NCBI GenBank assembly: GCA_030148705.1 | Contig: JASBSY010000001.1 | Coordinates: forward strand, 1 to 64,000 | DNA from: Pukyongia sp. | GTDB lineage: Bacteria; Bacteroidota; Bacteroidia; Flavobacteriales; Flavobacteriaceae | Reading direction: 5' to 3' | Length of the DNA: 64,000 nt | In this document: positions 44,831-52,933 of the stretch, one piece after another | Layout: each line of letters opens with the position of its first letter | How positions within the stretch are numbered: position 1 is the first letter of the stretch | Notes under the pieces: model-generated | Database searches by the model: none | The model's input: only the letters and a program-made list of their open reading frames with translations | Told to the model about the DNA's origin: nothing | Made by a program: the position numbers and the translations under genes

Positions 44831-45540
44831 TGAAAACAATAGTTAAGAATATTTCAATCATAGCTTTATTAGCTGTTTTTCTAACTGCGTTCACTAGTTG
44901 CGAAGCAACTCGAAACGCCAATAACAAACAAAAAGGCGCCGTAATAGGTGCCGCCAGTGGAGCCATTCTTGGTGCCGTAATTGGTAACAATGTCGGTAAA
45001 GGAGGTAATGGAGAAGTAGGTGCAGTTATCGGTGGAGTAGTAGGTGGTGCCGCCGGTGTTATTATTGGAGACCGTATGGACAAACAAGCTCAGAAGATCG
45101 AGCAGGAAATCCCTGGAGCTCAGGTGGAGCGTATCGACGATGGAATTGTAGTGACATTCGATGAAAACAGCGGTGTTTATTTCGACACCAATAAATACAA
45201 CATCAATGCGGCCTCTCAGGCTACGTTAGATAAACTGGCAGGTGTTTTAAGAGAATACCCCGACACCAATGTACTGGTCGTTGGACACACAGACAGCACA
45301 GGATCTGAAGAATATAACCTAACGCTTTCAATGAACAGGGCAAATGCAGTAACAAATTATTTTGTTCAGAATAAAGGCCTTAGTTCAGGGCGATTTACAA
45401 CAAATTGGTACGGAGAGACCTCTCCGGTTGCCGATAACAGTACGGCCGAAGGCCGCGCAAAGAACCGCCGTGTGAATATTGCCATCGTACCTAACGAAAA
45501 AATGGTAAACGATGCCAAACAGCAGGCTGGTGAAAACTAA
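44830..45540 (+). CDS. OmpA-family lipoprotein with glycine zipper
   Basis: A 236-residue protein. A lipoprotein signal ends at FTSCEATRN. Residues about 35-85 are a glycine-zipper segment (GAVIGAASGAILGAVIG, and a second GAVIGGVVGG), thought to insert in the membrane. The C-terminal OmpA domain (about 108-225) has VYFDTNKYNIN, VVGHTDSTGSEEYN and the peptidoglycan-binding NRRVNI with conserved Arg. It should tether the outer membrane to peptidoglycan. It is coupled to the lipocalin-like gene and followed by a strong terminator. Confidence 0.93.
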   Translation: MKTIVKNISIIALLAVFLTAFTSCEATRNANNKQKGAVIGAASGAILGAVIGNNVGKGGNGEVGAVIGGVVGGAAGVIIGDRMDKQAQKIEQEIPGAQVERIDDGIVVTFDENSGVYFDTNKYNINAASQATLDKLAGVLREYPDTNVLVVGHTDSTGSEEYNLTLSMNRANAVTNYFVQNKGLSSGRFTTNWYGETSPVADNSTAEGRAKNRRVNIAIVPNEKMVNDAKQQAGEN

Positions 45541-45560
45541 TAGTTAGTCACTTTAGAAAG

Positions 45561-45590
45561 TCCCGATGTACACGCATCGGGATTTTTTTT
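45561..45590 (+). terminator. Rho-independent terminator after the OmpA gene
   Basis: TCCCGATG (45561-45568) pairs with CATCGGGA (45575-45582) and is followed by eight T residues. It separates the lipocalin/OmpA pair from the polyketide operon that begins at 45619. Confidence 0.9.
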
Positions 45591-45618
45591 ATCGGAAAAG
45601 AAGCAATACCTTAAATCT

Positions 45619-46743
45619 ATGCAATCGGAGGTTTACGATTTGATTATAATTGGGGGTGGCCTGGCGGGTCTGAGCTGTGCGGTCCATCTTTCGCAAAAGC
45701 GCCTTAAAATATTGCTTATTGAGCGTCATAGCTTTCCGCATCACCGGGTGTGTGGTGAATATGTTTCCGTGGAAGTGTTACCCTATCTTAAAAACCTGGG
45801 AGTGGATCCCATGGCACAGGGCGCAGTTTCCATAACCGATCTTCAGTTAACCACCCCTGGCGGAAAAACCACCAAACATAAACTTCCGCTCGGCGGTTTT
45901 GGCCTTTCGAGATATAAGCTCGACAACCTGATTTTCAAGCGAGCAGGAGAGACTACAACTATGTTGACCGACACTGCTACTTCAATTGATCCTATGGAAG
46001 ATCACTATGAGGTGGCGACCAAATCGGGTAAGATCTTCAGGTCACTCTTCGTGGCAGCGGCATACGGAAAACGCTCCTTGCTGGACAAAAACATGGACAG
46101 GAAATTTATTTCCAAACGAACAGGATGGATGGCGGTTAAAGCCCATTACCACTATGATCATCCCGAGAATCTGGTTTCACTCCACAATTTTGAAGGAGGA
46201 TATTGCGGAGTTTCCAGAGTCGAAGACGAGATCGTAAATGCCTGTTGCCTTACTACGGTGAACTCCTTCGGAAAATCGAAGTCCATTGAAGACTTTCAGC
46301 GTACAACCATGAGTAAAAACCCATATTTGAAGGAGTTCTTTCAATCTGCCCAGCCTCGCTTCGATACCCCGTTGACCATCAGTCAGATTTCTTTTGAAAA
46401 GAAGTCGGCTGTCGAAAACGGTATCTTTATGCTGGGGGATAGCGCCGGCCTAATACACCCGCTATGCGGGAATGGGATGGCCATGGCATTGCATTCGGCA
46501 AATATCTTCAGCAACTTATTCCTGGAGTATTTTAAGGGTACACAAACAAACCGGGAGTTGTTGGAGCAATTATACCGTAAACAGTGGCATAGTACATTTT
46601 CGGGGCGTTTAAAGACGGCCGGCTGGATTCAGAAGATATTGATGAATAACCTGGCTTCGAATGTTGCATTGGAGATTGCCGGAATCGTGCCGGCGCTTGT
46701 CCCTGTCGTAATTCGTAAAACCCATGGCTCTGTTTTTGTATGA
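45619..46743 (+). CDS. FAD-dependent oxidoreductase, geranylgeranyl-reductase-like
   Basis: A 374-residue flavoprotein. The N-terminal Rossmann motif LIIIGGGLAGLSCAVHL binds the FAD ADP part; HHRVCGEYVS near residue 48 is the conserved Cys-Gly-Glu patch of the geranylgeranyl-reductase/hydroxylase group; LGDSAGLIHPLCGNGMAMAL (about 275-295) closes the flavin site. Such enzymes reduce double bonds or hydroxylate aromatic rings. As the first gene of the type III PKS operon it is probably a tailoring enzyme, similar in position to the flavoprotein SrsC in the Streptomyces srs phenolic-lipid operon. It overlaps the methyltransferase gene by four bases. Confidence 0.88.
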   Translation: MQSEVYDLIIIGGGLAGLSCAVHLSQKRLKILLIERHSFPHHRVCGEYVSVEVLPYLKNLGVDPMAQGAVSITDLQLTTPGGKTTKHKLPLGGFGLSRYKLDNLIFKRAGETTTMLTDTATSIDPMEDHYEVATKSGKIFRSLFVAAAYGKRSLLDKNMDRKFISKRTGWMAVKAHYHYDHPENLVSLHNFEGGYCGVSRVEDEIVNACCLTTVNSFGKSKSIEDFQRTTMSKNPYLKEFFQSAQPRFDTPLTISQISFEKKSAVENGIFMLGDSAGLIHPLCGNGMAMALHSANIFSNLFLEYFKGTQTNRELLEQLYRKQWHSTFSGRLKTAGWIQKILMNNLASNVALEIAGIVPALVPVVIRKTHGSVFV

Positions 46744-47453
46744 TCCGCTTTAGTGACACATATCGCTCGATGCAACCGGAACTGATGGACGACCTGCAGT
46801 TCAAGGGTGCCGAAATGGAGCAGTTGTTAAGTGATCTAAAACGAGTAAACAGCTGGCTTGGAGGGAATTCCGTAACCCTGGAAGGTATTAAGAAGCTGCT
46901 TTCGGTCCGATCGTGGGAGGCACCACTTCGGATTCTTGACGTGGGTTGTGGGGATGGCGCCTTACTCAGGTATTGTGCAGACTGGTTCGAACAAAATAAT
47001 ATTCCCTGTAAACTAACAGGGATCGATGCCAATCCGTACATCGTAGAAATTGCCTGCAAGCGATCGACAGCCTACACCAATATTGAGTACTTTCATATAA
47101 ATGTATTTTCAGAAGAAATAGACCAATTTCACTGCGATATAGTGCTCTTCACATTATTTCTGCATCACTTCAGCAATGAAGAGATAATACATATTCTCAA
47201 AAATTCTTTAAAAAAGGCGAAAGTGGGCGTCGTAGTTAACGACTTAGAGAGAAATCGAATTGCCTATTATTTGTTCGGGCTATTCAGTTATTTTTTTGTC
47301 AGCACCCGTACAGCTCGTCACGACGGCTTGCTTTCAATCTGCCGAGCTTTTAAAAAGCGGGAATTGCAGCAACTGTCGAATAAGCTTACCGGAAAGCATC
47401 AAATAAAACACGAATGGGCCTTCCGATTACAGTGGATTATAGAAACAAGATGA
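46740..47453 (+). CDS. Class I SAM-dependent methyltransferase of the PKS operon
   Basis: A 237-residue methyltransferase. Motif I is RILDVGCGDGALLRY, the acidic end of strand 2 is TGIDANPYIV, and DIVLFTLFLHHF is motif IV/V. The N-terminal helix (SDTYRSMQPELMDDL) precedes the fold. It is overlapped by four bases at both ends with the flavoprotein and type III PKS genes, so the three are translated together. The likely job is O- or C-methylation of the polyketide ring or pyrone, as with SrsB and BpsB in other type III PKS operons; those belong to a different methyltransferase family, so this is an analogy only. Confidence 0.87.
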   Translation: MIRFSDTYRSMQPELMDDLQFKGAEMEQLLSDLKRVNSWLGGNSVTLEGIKKLLSVRSWEAPLRILDVGCGDGALLRYCADWFEQNNIPCKLTGIDANPYIVEIACKRSTAYTNIEYFHINVFSEEIDQFHCDIVLFTLFLHHFSNEEIIHILKNSLKKAKVGVVVNDLERNRIAYYLFGLFSYFFVSTRTARHDGLLSICRAFKKRELQQLSNKLTGKHQIKHEWAFRLQWIIETR

Positions 47454-48502
47454 ATATAAAGATCGTTTCAGTAGCAAAAGAATTGCCGGCGTTTACACGT
47501 ACGACAGAAGAGATCATGCCATATGTGGACAATTGGATGGCAGGACAGGATGAACGATTCAGGAGAAAAGTACTGAAGCTATTTGAAGGAGCGGGTGTAG
47601 ATAGAAGATACTCCATTATGGATGCGAAGGAGGTTTTTCGGAATTCGGGCTTTGAAAAGAAAAATGAGCTCTACAGCGAAGCCATGAAGACATTAGGGAA
47701 GGATTGCCTCGTAAAAGGCTTGGCAAAAGCCCGTTGGAAGGCTACCGACCTGGATTTTATTATTACCGTAAGCTGTACCGGCATCATGATCCCTTCGGTA
47801 GACGCCTACCTTATTAATGAACTGGGCATGAAACAGGACACTATTCGCCTGCCTGTCACCGAAATGGGCTGTGCAGCAGGAATTTCAGGGATGATATACG
47901 CCTACAATTTCCTCCTGGCAAATCCGGGGAAGCGGGCGGCGGTCATTGCCCTCGAATCGCCCACAGCCACCTTTCAACATGAGGATTATTCCATGGCAAA
48001 TATTGTGAGCGCCGCGATCTTTGGCGATGGTGCTGCCTGTGTACTGATGTCTTCGGCAGAGGAGGATGAGGGGCCGGGCATAGTGGATCAGGCGATGTAT
48101 CACTTTTACGATGCGACACACCTTATGGGATTTAAGCTCGTTAATACAGGGCTGGAAATGATATTGGACAAGGAGGTTCCCGAGACTATCGCTACACATT
48201 TTCCGGAGATAATACATCCCTTTCTGGCACGTAATGACAAATCAATAAAAGATGTAGATCACTTAATTTTCCATCCCGGGGGCAGAAAGATCGTCGAAAC
48301 TGTTGAACAGTTATTCGGTACAATGGGTAAAAATATTGAAGATACAAAGGAAGTGCTTAAATTGTATGGGAATATGAGCAGTGCTACAGTCTTGTACGTG
48401 CTGGAGCGGTTTATGGATAAAAATCTGCCGAAAGGGGAGCTCGGACTTATGTTGAGTTTTGGCCCCGGCTTTTCGGCTCAACGAATTTTATTGGAATTTT
48501 AA
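47450..48502 (+). CDS. Type III polyketide synthase (chalcone/stilbene synthase family)
   Basis: A 350-residue thiolase-fold enzyme. The catalytic triad is present: C141 in TEMGCAAGISGM, H275 in IFHPGGRKIVE and N308 in YGNMSSATVLYVLE, all in the canonical order. The closing GFGPG-type loop is seen as FGPGFSAQ. Type III PKSs extend a starter CoA or ACP thioester with malonyl-CoA and cyclise it to a resorcinol, phloroglucinol or pyrone. The ATG chosen is at 47450 (MNIKIVSVA), four bases inside the upstream gene; a frame start at 47414 would add an unrelated extension. The neighbours suggest an ACP-bound fatty acyl starter. Confidence 0.95.
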   Translation: MNIKIVSVAKELPAFTRTTEEIMPYVDNWMAGQDERFRRKVLKLFEGAGVDRRYSIMDAKEVFRNSGFEKKNELYSEAMKTLGKDCLVKGLAKARWKATDLDFIITVSCTGIMIPSVDAYLINELGMKQDTIRLPVTEMGCAAGISGMIYAYNFLLANPGKRAAVIALESPTATFQHEDYSMANIVSAAIFGDGAACVLMSSAEEDEGPGIVDQAMYHFYDATHLMGFKLVNTGLEMILDKEVPETIATHFPEIIHPFLARNDKSIKDVDHLIFHPGGRKIVETVEQLFGTMGKNIEDTKEVLKLYGNMSSATVLYVLERFMDKNLPKGELGLMLSFGPGFSAQRILLEF

Positions 48503-49272
48503 TGGAAAATAAAAATAATTGGGCGGTTATTCTTGGCGGGAGTAGTGGATTAGGCCTTGCTACAGCACAAAAACTGGCTTCGGAAGGATACAATGTTTGT
48601 ATTGTTCACCGTACCCGTAAGTCTGAAGTAAAGAATCTTGATAATACTTTGATGGACCTCGAAAAACTGAAAGTGAAGGTAAAGGCCTTTAATAAGGATG
48701 CACTTTTAAACGAAACCATGGAAGAGGTATTAGAGGAATTGCCTAATGGTGCTGTTAAGGTATTTGTACACAGTATAGCTAAGGGAAGTTTAAAACCCCT
48801 TACCGGGTCGGCGGAACACAGCCTGAATGCTGCCGATATCGAGATAACCCTCGAAGCAATGGGTTATAGCTGGTACGTGTGGACCAAGGCGTTGATCCAG
48901 GGTAAAAAGTTCGCCCATGGTGCTCGAAACATTGCTTTTACCAGCGAGGGTAATTCGAAAGTCTGGCCGGGCTATGCCGCCGTATCGGCTGCAAAAGCTA
49001 CTTTGGAGGCCCTGATGCGAAGCATGGCGGTTGAATTCGCCCCGCTTGGAATTACTACCAATTGTATCCAGGCCGGCGCTACACGAACTCCATCATTTGA
49101 AATGATACCGGAAAGCGATCGGCTGGCTGAAATGGCGAGGAAGCGAAACCCGTTTCAACGCCTCACCACTCCCACGGATGTAGCCAACGCAGTCTCGCTG
49201 CTCTGCCGTGATGAAGCTAAATGGATTAATGGAAGCGTACTTAAAGTGGATGGAGGAGAAAGCCTATGCTAA
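48502..49272 (+). CDS. SDR-family enoyl-ACP reductase, FabL-like
   Basis: A 256-residue short-chain dehydrogenase. The NAD(P) loop is LGGSSGLGLATA and VHRTRKSE suggests an NADPH-binding Arg. The active-site tyrosine and lysine are spaced as YAAVSAAK, that is Y-x6-K, which is the enoyl-ACP reductase pattern (FabI/FabL) and not the YxxxK of ketoreductases. The C-terminal part resembles FabL (ALMRSMAVEFAPLGI, and the closing VDGGESL). It should reduce the enoyl-acyl chain on the operon's ACP. The ATG overlaps the PKS stop by one base. Confidence 0.85.
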   Translation: MENKNNWAVILGGSSGLGLATAQKLASEGYNVCIVHRTRKSEVKNLDNTLMDLEKLKVKVKAFNKDALLNETMEEVLEELPNGAVKVFVHSIAKGSLKPLTGSAEHSLNAADIEITLEAMGYSWYVWTKALIQGKKFAHGARNIAFTSEGNSKVWPGYAAVSAAKATLEALMRSMAVEFAPLGITTNCIQAGATRTPSFEMIPESDRLAEMARKRNPFQRLTTPTDVANAVSLLCRDEAKWINGSVLKVDGGESLC

Positions 49273-49709
49273 GTACAGCAACACATATCATTGAATCCCT
49301 TCCGTACAAGAAGCCTTTCTTATTTGTCGATCGCATCACGGAAGTTGACGAAAATGGAATTACAGCTGAATACACCTTCCGGAATGATGAATACTTTTAC
49401 GAAGGGCATTTTGTAAACAACCCGGTTACCCCTGGGGTGATTCTAACCGAATGTATGGCCCAAATAGGCCTGGCGGCCTTTGGTTCTTATTTGCTGGGTA
49501 AGATTGAAAAATCTGCAAATCTTTCGATGGCCCTGAGTCATACCGATATGGATTTTCTATACCCCGTCCTTCCCGGTGAAAAGGTTCACGTAATTGCCAG
49601 GAAGGAGTATTTTCGGTTTAATAAACTGAAATGCAGTGTAAAAATGCTAAATGAAAGAGATACCGTGGTCTGTAAAGGCGTGATGAGCGGGATGATAAAA
49701 TATCTGTAA
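49266..49709 (+). CDS. FabZ-like 3-hydroxyacyl-ACP dehydratase
   Basis: A 147-residue single hot-dog protein. The signature YEGHFVNNPVTPGVILTECMAQ contains the catalytic histidine (GHF) and glutamate (TEC). It begins with LPYKKPFLFVDRI, as FabZ does. It would dehydrate 3-hydroxyacyl-ACP, the step before the FabL-like reductase, whose gene it overlaps by seven bases. A housekeeping fabZ presumably exists elsewhere, so this copy looks dedicated to the cluster. Confidence 0.92.
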   Translation: MLSTATHIIESLPYKKPFLFVDRITEVDENGITAEYTFRNDEYFYEGHFVNNPVTPGVILTECMAQIGLAAFGSYLLGKIEKSANLSMALSHTDMDFLYPVLPGEKVHVIARKEYFRFNKLKCSVKMLNERDTVVCKGVMSGMIKYL

Positions 49710-49721
49710 AAACCTTAAGTT

Positions 49722-50999
49722 ATCAAGAACAGAGTTGTTATTACCGGAACGGGTATTGTTGCTCCAAATGCTGTAGGAAATGAAGCATTCGTGACCGCCT
49801 TGAAAGACGCCAGGAGCGGCATCGTGCACTTTCCCGAACTGCAACGACTTAATTTTTCCTGTCAATTGGGAGCAAAACCCGGCATTTCGCAAGATCTAAA
49901 GGACAACTATTTCACCGAGCTGCAGTTACGCAGCTTTAACAGCAGTGGTATACTATACGGGGTTGTAGCCGGAATGGAGGCCTTGGCAAATGCGGGCATT
50001 GAACCGGCCGGGAAGGATGAGGAACCTCTTTGGGATCTGGGTATTATATTCGGTACGGGCACCAGCGGAGTGGATAAGTTCAGGGAGGCCATTTATAAAC
50101 TCGATGAAGGCAAGGTTAAACGCCTTGGCAGTAGTACGGTAGGCCAAACCATGGCAAGCGGGGTAAGTGCCTTCCTTGGCGGACTTATTGGGGCCGGCAA
50201 CCGGGTAACCACGAACTCTTCAGCCTGTGCCACCGGAACCGAAGCCGTGATAATGGGTTACGAACACATAGCCGCCGGCCGTGCCAAGCAAATGTTATGT
50301 GGTAGTTGCAGCGATGACGGGCCCTATGTTTGGGGTGGTTTCGATGCTATGAAAGTTACCACATGGAAACACAACCAGGATCCAAATAATGCTTCGCGTC
50401 CGATGAGCGCTTCCGCCTCCGGGTTTGTACCCGGGAGTGGGGCAGGAGCTCTGTTGTTGGAATCTCTGGAAAGTGCGCAGGACAGAGGAGCTGATATTTT
50501 GGCGGAAGTTCTTGGCGGGAGTGTAAACAGCGGCGGACAGAGAAAAGAAGGCAGTATGACAGCACCAAATAGCGTTGCCGTGGTGCGATGTATTCGTGAG
50601 GCTGTTCGAAATGCTGGTATTGCTGCGGAAGCGATCGATTATATCAACGGCCATCTTACTGCCACGATCAAGGATGCCACAGAAATACAGAACTGGACCG
50701 AAGCTCTTGAGCGAAATGGCGACGAATTTCCCTATATCAATTCTTTAAAGTCGCTGGTTGGCCATGGCCTGGCAGCCAGTGGGAGTATGGAGTTGGTTGC
50801 AACCATCCTGCAAATGAAACAGGGCTTTATATTTCCCAACACCAATTGCGAGGATCTACATCCCGAAATTGCGAATTTAATCGACGCATCCCGTATTCCA
50901 CAGCAGTTGCTTAAAATGGAGATCAATATCGCTGCAAAAGCGAGTTTTGGCTTTGGAGATGTGAATGCCTGTGTTATCTTTAGAAAAAATTTGCTTTGA
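49722..50999 (+). CDS. FabF-like beta-ketoacyl-ACP synthase with apparent ATC start
   Basis: About 425 residues. The N-terminal strand KNRVVITGTGIVAPNAVGNEAF is the normal KAS start, yet the frame from TAA at 49716 has no ATG, GTG or TTG until GTG 49791, which would delete that strand. ATC at 49722 sits where the Met belongs. With that numbering the triad is C169 (SSACATGTEA), H311 (INGHLTAT, usually NAHGT) and H348 (LVGHGLAASG). NGHLTAT is a small departure from the usual motif. It condenses malonyl-ACP with the growing acyl-ACP, so it should build the starter chain for the type III PKS. It is coupled to the ACP gene. Confidence 0.9.
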   Translation: MKNRVVITGTGIVAPNAVGNEAFVTALKDARSGIVHFPELQRLNFSCQLGAKPGISQDLKDNYFTELQLRSFNSSGILYGVVAGMEALANAGIEPAGKDEEPLWDLGIIFGTGTSGVDKFREAIYKLDEGKVKRLGSSTVGQTMASGVSAFLGGLIGAGNRVTTNSSACATGTEAVIMGYEHIAAGRAKQMLCGSCSDDGPYVWGGFDAMKVTTWKHNQDPNNASRPMSASASGFVPGSGAGALLLESLESAQDRGADILAEVLGGSVNSGGQRKEGSMTAPNSVAVVRCIREAVRNAGIAAEAIDYINGHLTATIKDATEIQNWTEALERNGDEFPYINSLKSLVGHGLAASGSMELVATILQMKQGFIFPNTNCEDLHPEIANLIDASRIPQQLLKMEINIAAKASFGFGDVNACVIFRKNLL

Positions 51000-51256
51000 T
51001 GACAACTGAAGAAATTTATGCCCGCCTGGTTCCCCTGATTGCCGCTTATCTGCCTGAAGATGTCTTGGCAGACGAAATCCGCCCAGAGGCCGACCTTACC
51101 GCCGAACTAAATATAAACTCTGCACACCTTGTCGATGTGGTTTTAGATGTAGAAGATAAATTCGATATTGAGCTTTCAAACAGCGATATGGAAAACCTGA
51201 GAACGGTACAGGACGCAGTGGATATTGTAAACTCGAAGATAACCGCAGTAAGCTGA
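50999..51256 (+). CDS. Acyl carrier protein of the PKS operon
   Basis: An 85-residue acidic helical carrier. The phosphopantetheine serine is S41 in NINSAHLVDVVLD, where housekeeping ACP has DSLDTVE; the Asp before Ser is replaced by Asn, so it is a specialised carrier. The ATG overlaps the ketosynthase stop as TGATG. It would carry the fatty chain through condensation, dehydration and reduction before transfer to the type III PKS. Confidence 0.92.
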   Translation: MTTEEIYARLVPLIAAYLPEDVLADEIRPEADLTAELNINSAHLVDVVLDVEDKFDIELSNSDMENLRTVQDAVDIVNSKITAVS

Positions 51257-51260
51257 TTGG

Positions 51261-52478
51261 ATGTTCAACACAGTACTTCCCTCACTTAGCCCCAAACGCC
51301 TGGCCGTAAAACTTTCAGTAAGTGGGGAACGCAGTCTGAGACAGGGCCATCCCTGGATCTTTTCAAAAAGTATAGAAAAAGTAAGCAAAGAAGCTGAAGC
51401 AGGAGACCTGGCCATTATTTTCGGCACCAGGTCGAACGAAGTAATAGGAGTAGGGCTGTTCGACCCAAAATCGCCTATTCGGATCAAGATGTTGCATCAC
51501 AACGGGCCGGCCACTGTAAATTCGGAATTCTTTACCGAGCGAATCCAGGCTGCTTTCGATTTAAGAAAACCTTTGTTCAAGACCGAAACAAACAGTTACC
51601 GGTTGATTTTTGGTGAAAACGATGGGCTGCCCGGACTGATCACCGATGTATATGCTCATGTCGCAGTGGTAAAGCTATATTCGGCTATCTGGCTTCCTTA
51701 TCTGAAAGAGGTGTTAGAGTGCATTCAAACGATCACGAACTGCGAGGCAATGGTCTTGCGATTAAACAGGAAACTACAGAACGAGGCAACCGGGCTTAGT
51801 GACGGGCAGGTTATTTGGGGTGAGTTAGAATCGGAAGATGTGCGATTCACCGAGCACGGAATACTGTTTTCAGCCAATGTTGTTAAAGGCCATAAAACCG
51901 GGTATTTCTTAGATCACAGGCACAATCGGAAGCGGGTAGGGGAAATGGCCGGGGGAAAAACGGTACTGGATGTGTTTTCCTATGCCGGAGGTTTCTCGGT
52001 CCACGCACTGGTGAATGGAGCCAGAGAAGTGACAAGCATAGACATAAGTGAACAGGCACTTGAAATGGCTGAAAAGAATGCAATGCTGAATCCCTATAAA
52101 GGAACTCACGTTACCATCACCGGTGATGCATTTAGTTTGTTAAACGACTTTGTTGAGAATAACAGAAAGTTTGATCTGGTGGTGATCGATCCTCCCAGTT
52201 TTGCAAAAAGTGAAAAGGAGATAGGAAAGGCTGTCAAGAAGTACGAGACCCTGGCGTACCTTGGAGCTAAACTCACCGCTGTGAAAGGCACTTTGGTTTT
52301 GGCTTCCTGTTCATCGAGGGTTTCTTCGGAACAATTCCTTGAGGCAAATAAAAAAGGAATGAAAGTCTCGGGAAGGAGTTTAAAATTAGCAGATACAACT
52401 GGCCATGACATCGATCATCCGGTTTCTTTCCCCGAAGGGAGTTATTTAAAGACGGCTTATTACCGGTGTTCCGACTAA
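51261..52478 (+). CDS. Class I rRNA methyltransferase, RlmI-like with PUA domain
   Basis: A 405-residue protein. An N-terminal PUA domain (about 1-85) opens with RLAVKLSVSGERSLRQGHPWIFS, a middle domain follows with LIFGENDGLPGLITDVY, and the Rossmann methylase part has GHKTGYFLDHRHNRKRV, VLDVFSYAGGFSVHAL (motif I) and VVIDPPSFAKS (DPPSF catalytic motif). RlmI-type enzymes make m5C in 23S rRNA. It is 4 bp after the ACP gene and thus in the operon by position, although its role looks housekeeping. Confidence 0.92.
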   Translation: MFNTVLPSLSPKRLAVKLSVSGERSLRQGHPWIFSKSIEKVSKEAEAGDLAIIFGTRSNEVIGVGLFDPKSPIRIKMLHHNGPATVNSEFFTERIQAAFDLRKPLFKTETNSYRLIFGENDGLPGLITDVYAHVAVVKLYSAIWLPYLKEVLECIQTITNCEAMVLRLNRKLQNEATGLSDGQVIWGELESEDVRFTEHGILFSANVVKGHKTGYFLDHRHNRKRVGEMAGGKTVLDVFSYAGGFSVHALVNGAREVTSIDISEQALEMAEKNAMLNPYKGTHVTITGDAFSLLNDFVENNRKFDLVVIDPPSFAKSEKEIGKAVKKYETLAYLGAKLTAVKGTLVLASCSSRVSSEQFLEANKKGMKVSGRSLKLADTTGHDIDHPVSFPEGSYLKTAYYRCSD

Positions 52479-52497
52479 CGACAAGAATTTATAAATG

Positions 52498-52527
52498 AGA
52501 ACGCCACGGAACCAACCGTGGCGTTCT
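52498..52527. terminator. Strong hairpin after the PKS operon
   Basis: A perfect 12-bp stem (AGAACGCCACGG at 52498-52509 with its complement at 52516-52527) and a 6-base loop. Neither side has a real T run, so termination by this hairpin is likely but not textbook. It lies 20 bp past the methyltransferase stop and could end transcripts from both directions. Confidence 0.6.
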
Positions 52528-52933
52528 GATTAAGATGTCCGATAATAAATTCTATAAACCATCACATTCAAAATAAATGATGTTATTATCGAACCACTAA
52601 ATTCTTCTGTCTGGAATATATCCCAACAGCAGAACTTTTCTGATCCTTGCGAATCAGAGTTTCCTGCAATCTCGGGCTTTTCGGCTGTTTTGGATGTAAA
52701 TTCTAAAATCTGCATTTGCAGCTTTTGAAATCGCCATCCGAGAATACAGGCTCGGGGATATTCTTTTATATCAACGGATCGTTTTGGAGTCAAAAAAAGA
52801 TCTCACAACAGCGAATCCGACAATTAAAATTCACAATAGCGATTACGATATTAGGTAATATTTTGTAATTCAGCAAATAAAACACAGATATTCAGCGCAT
52901 TGATCAAGGGGAACATGTGGATTTCAACCTGCG
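52528..52933. other. 406-bp interval between convergent genes without a supported gene
   Basis: A minus-strand frame at 52530-52793 (87 codons) has Pro/Cys-rich residues, no signal or motif and codon use unlike the neighbours, so I do not call it. The rest is AT-rich with no clear repeats. It may be a decayed gene. Confidence 0.4.

Noticed and set aside
52530-52793. 87-codon minus-strand frame
   Set aside because: No motif, signal peptide, start-site support or typical codon use; it begins near the hairpin and looks like chance.
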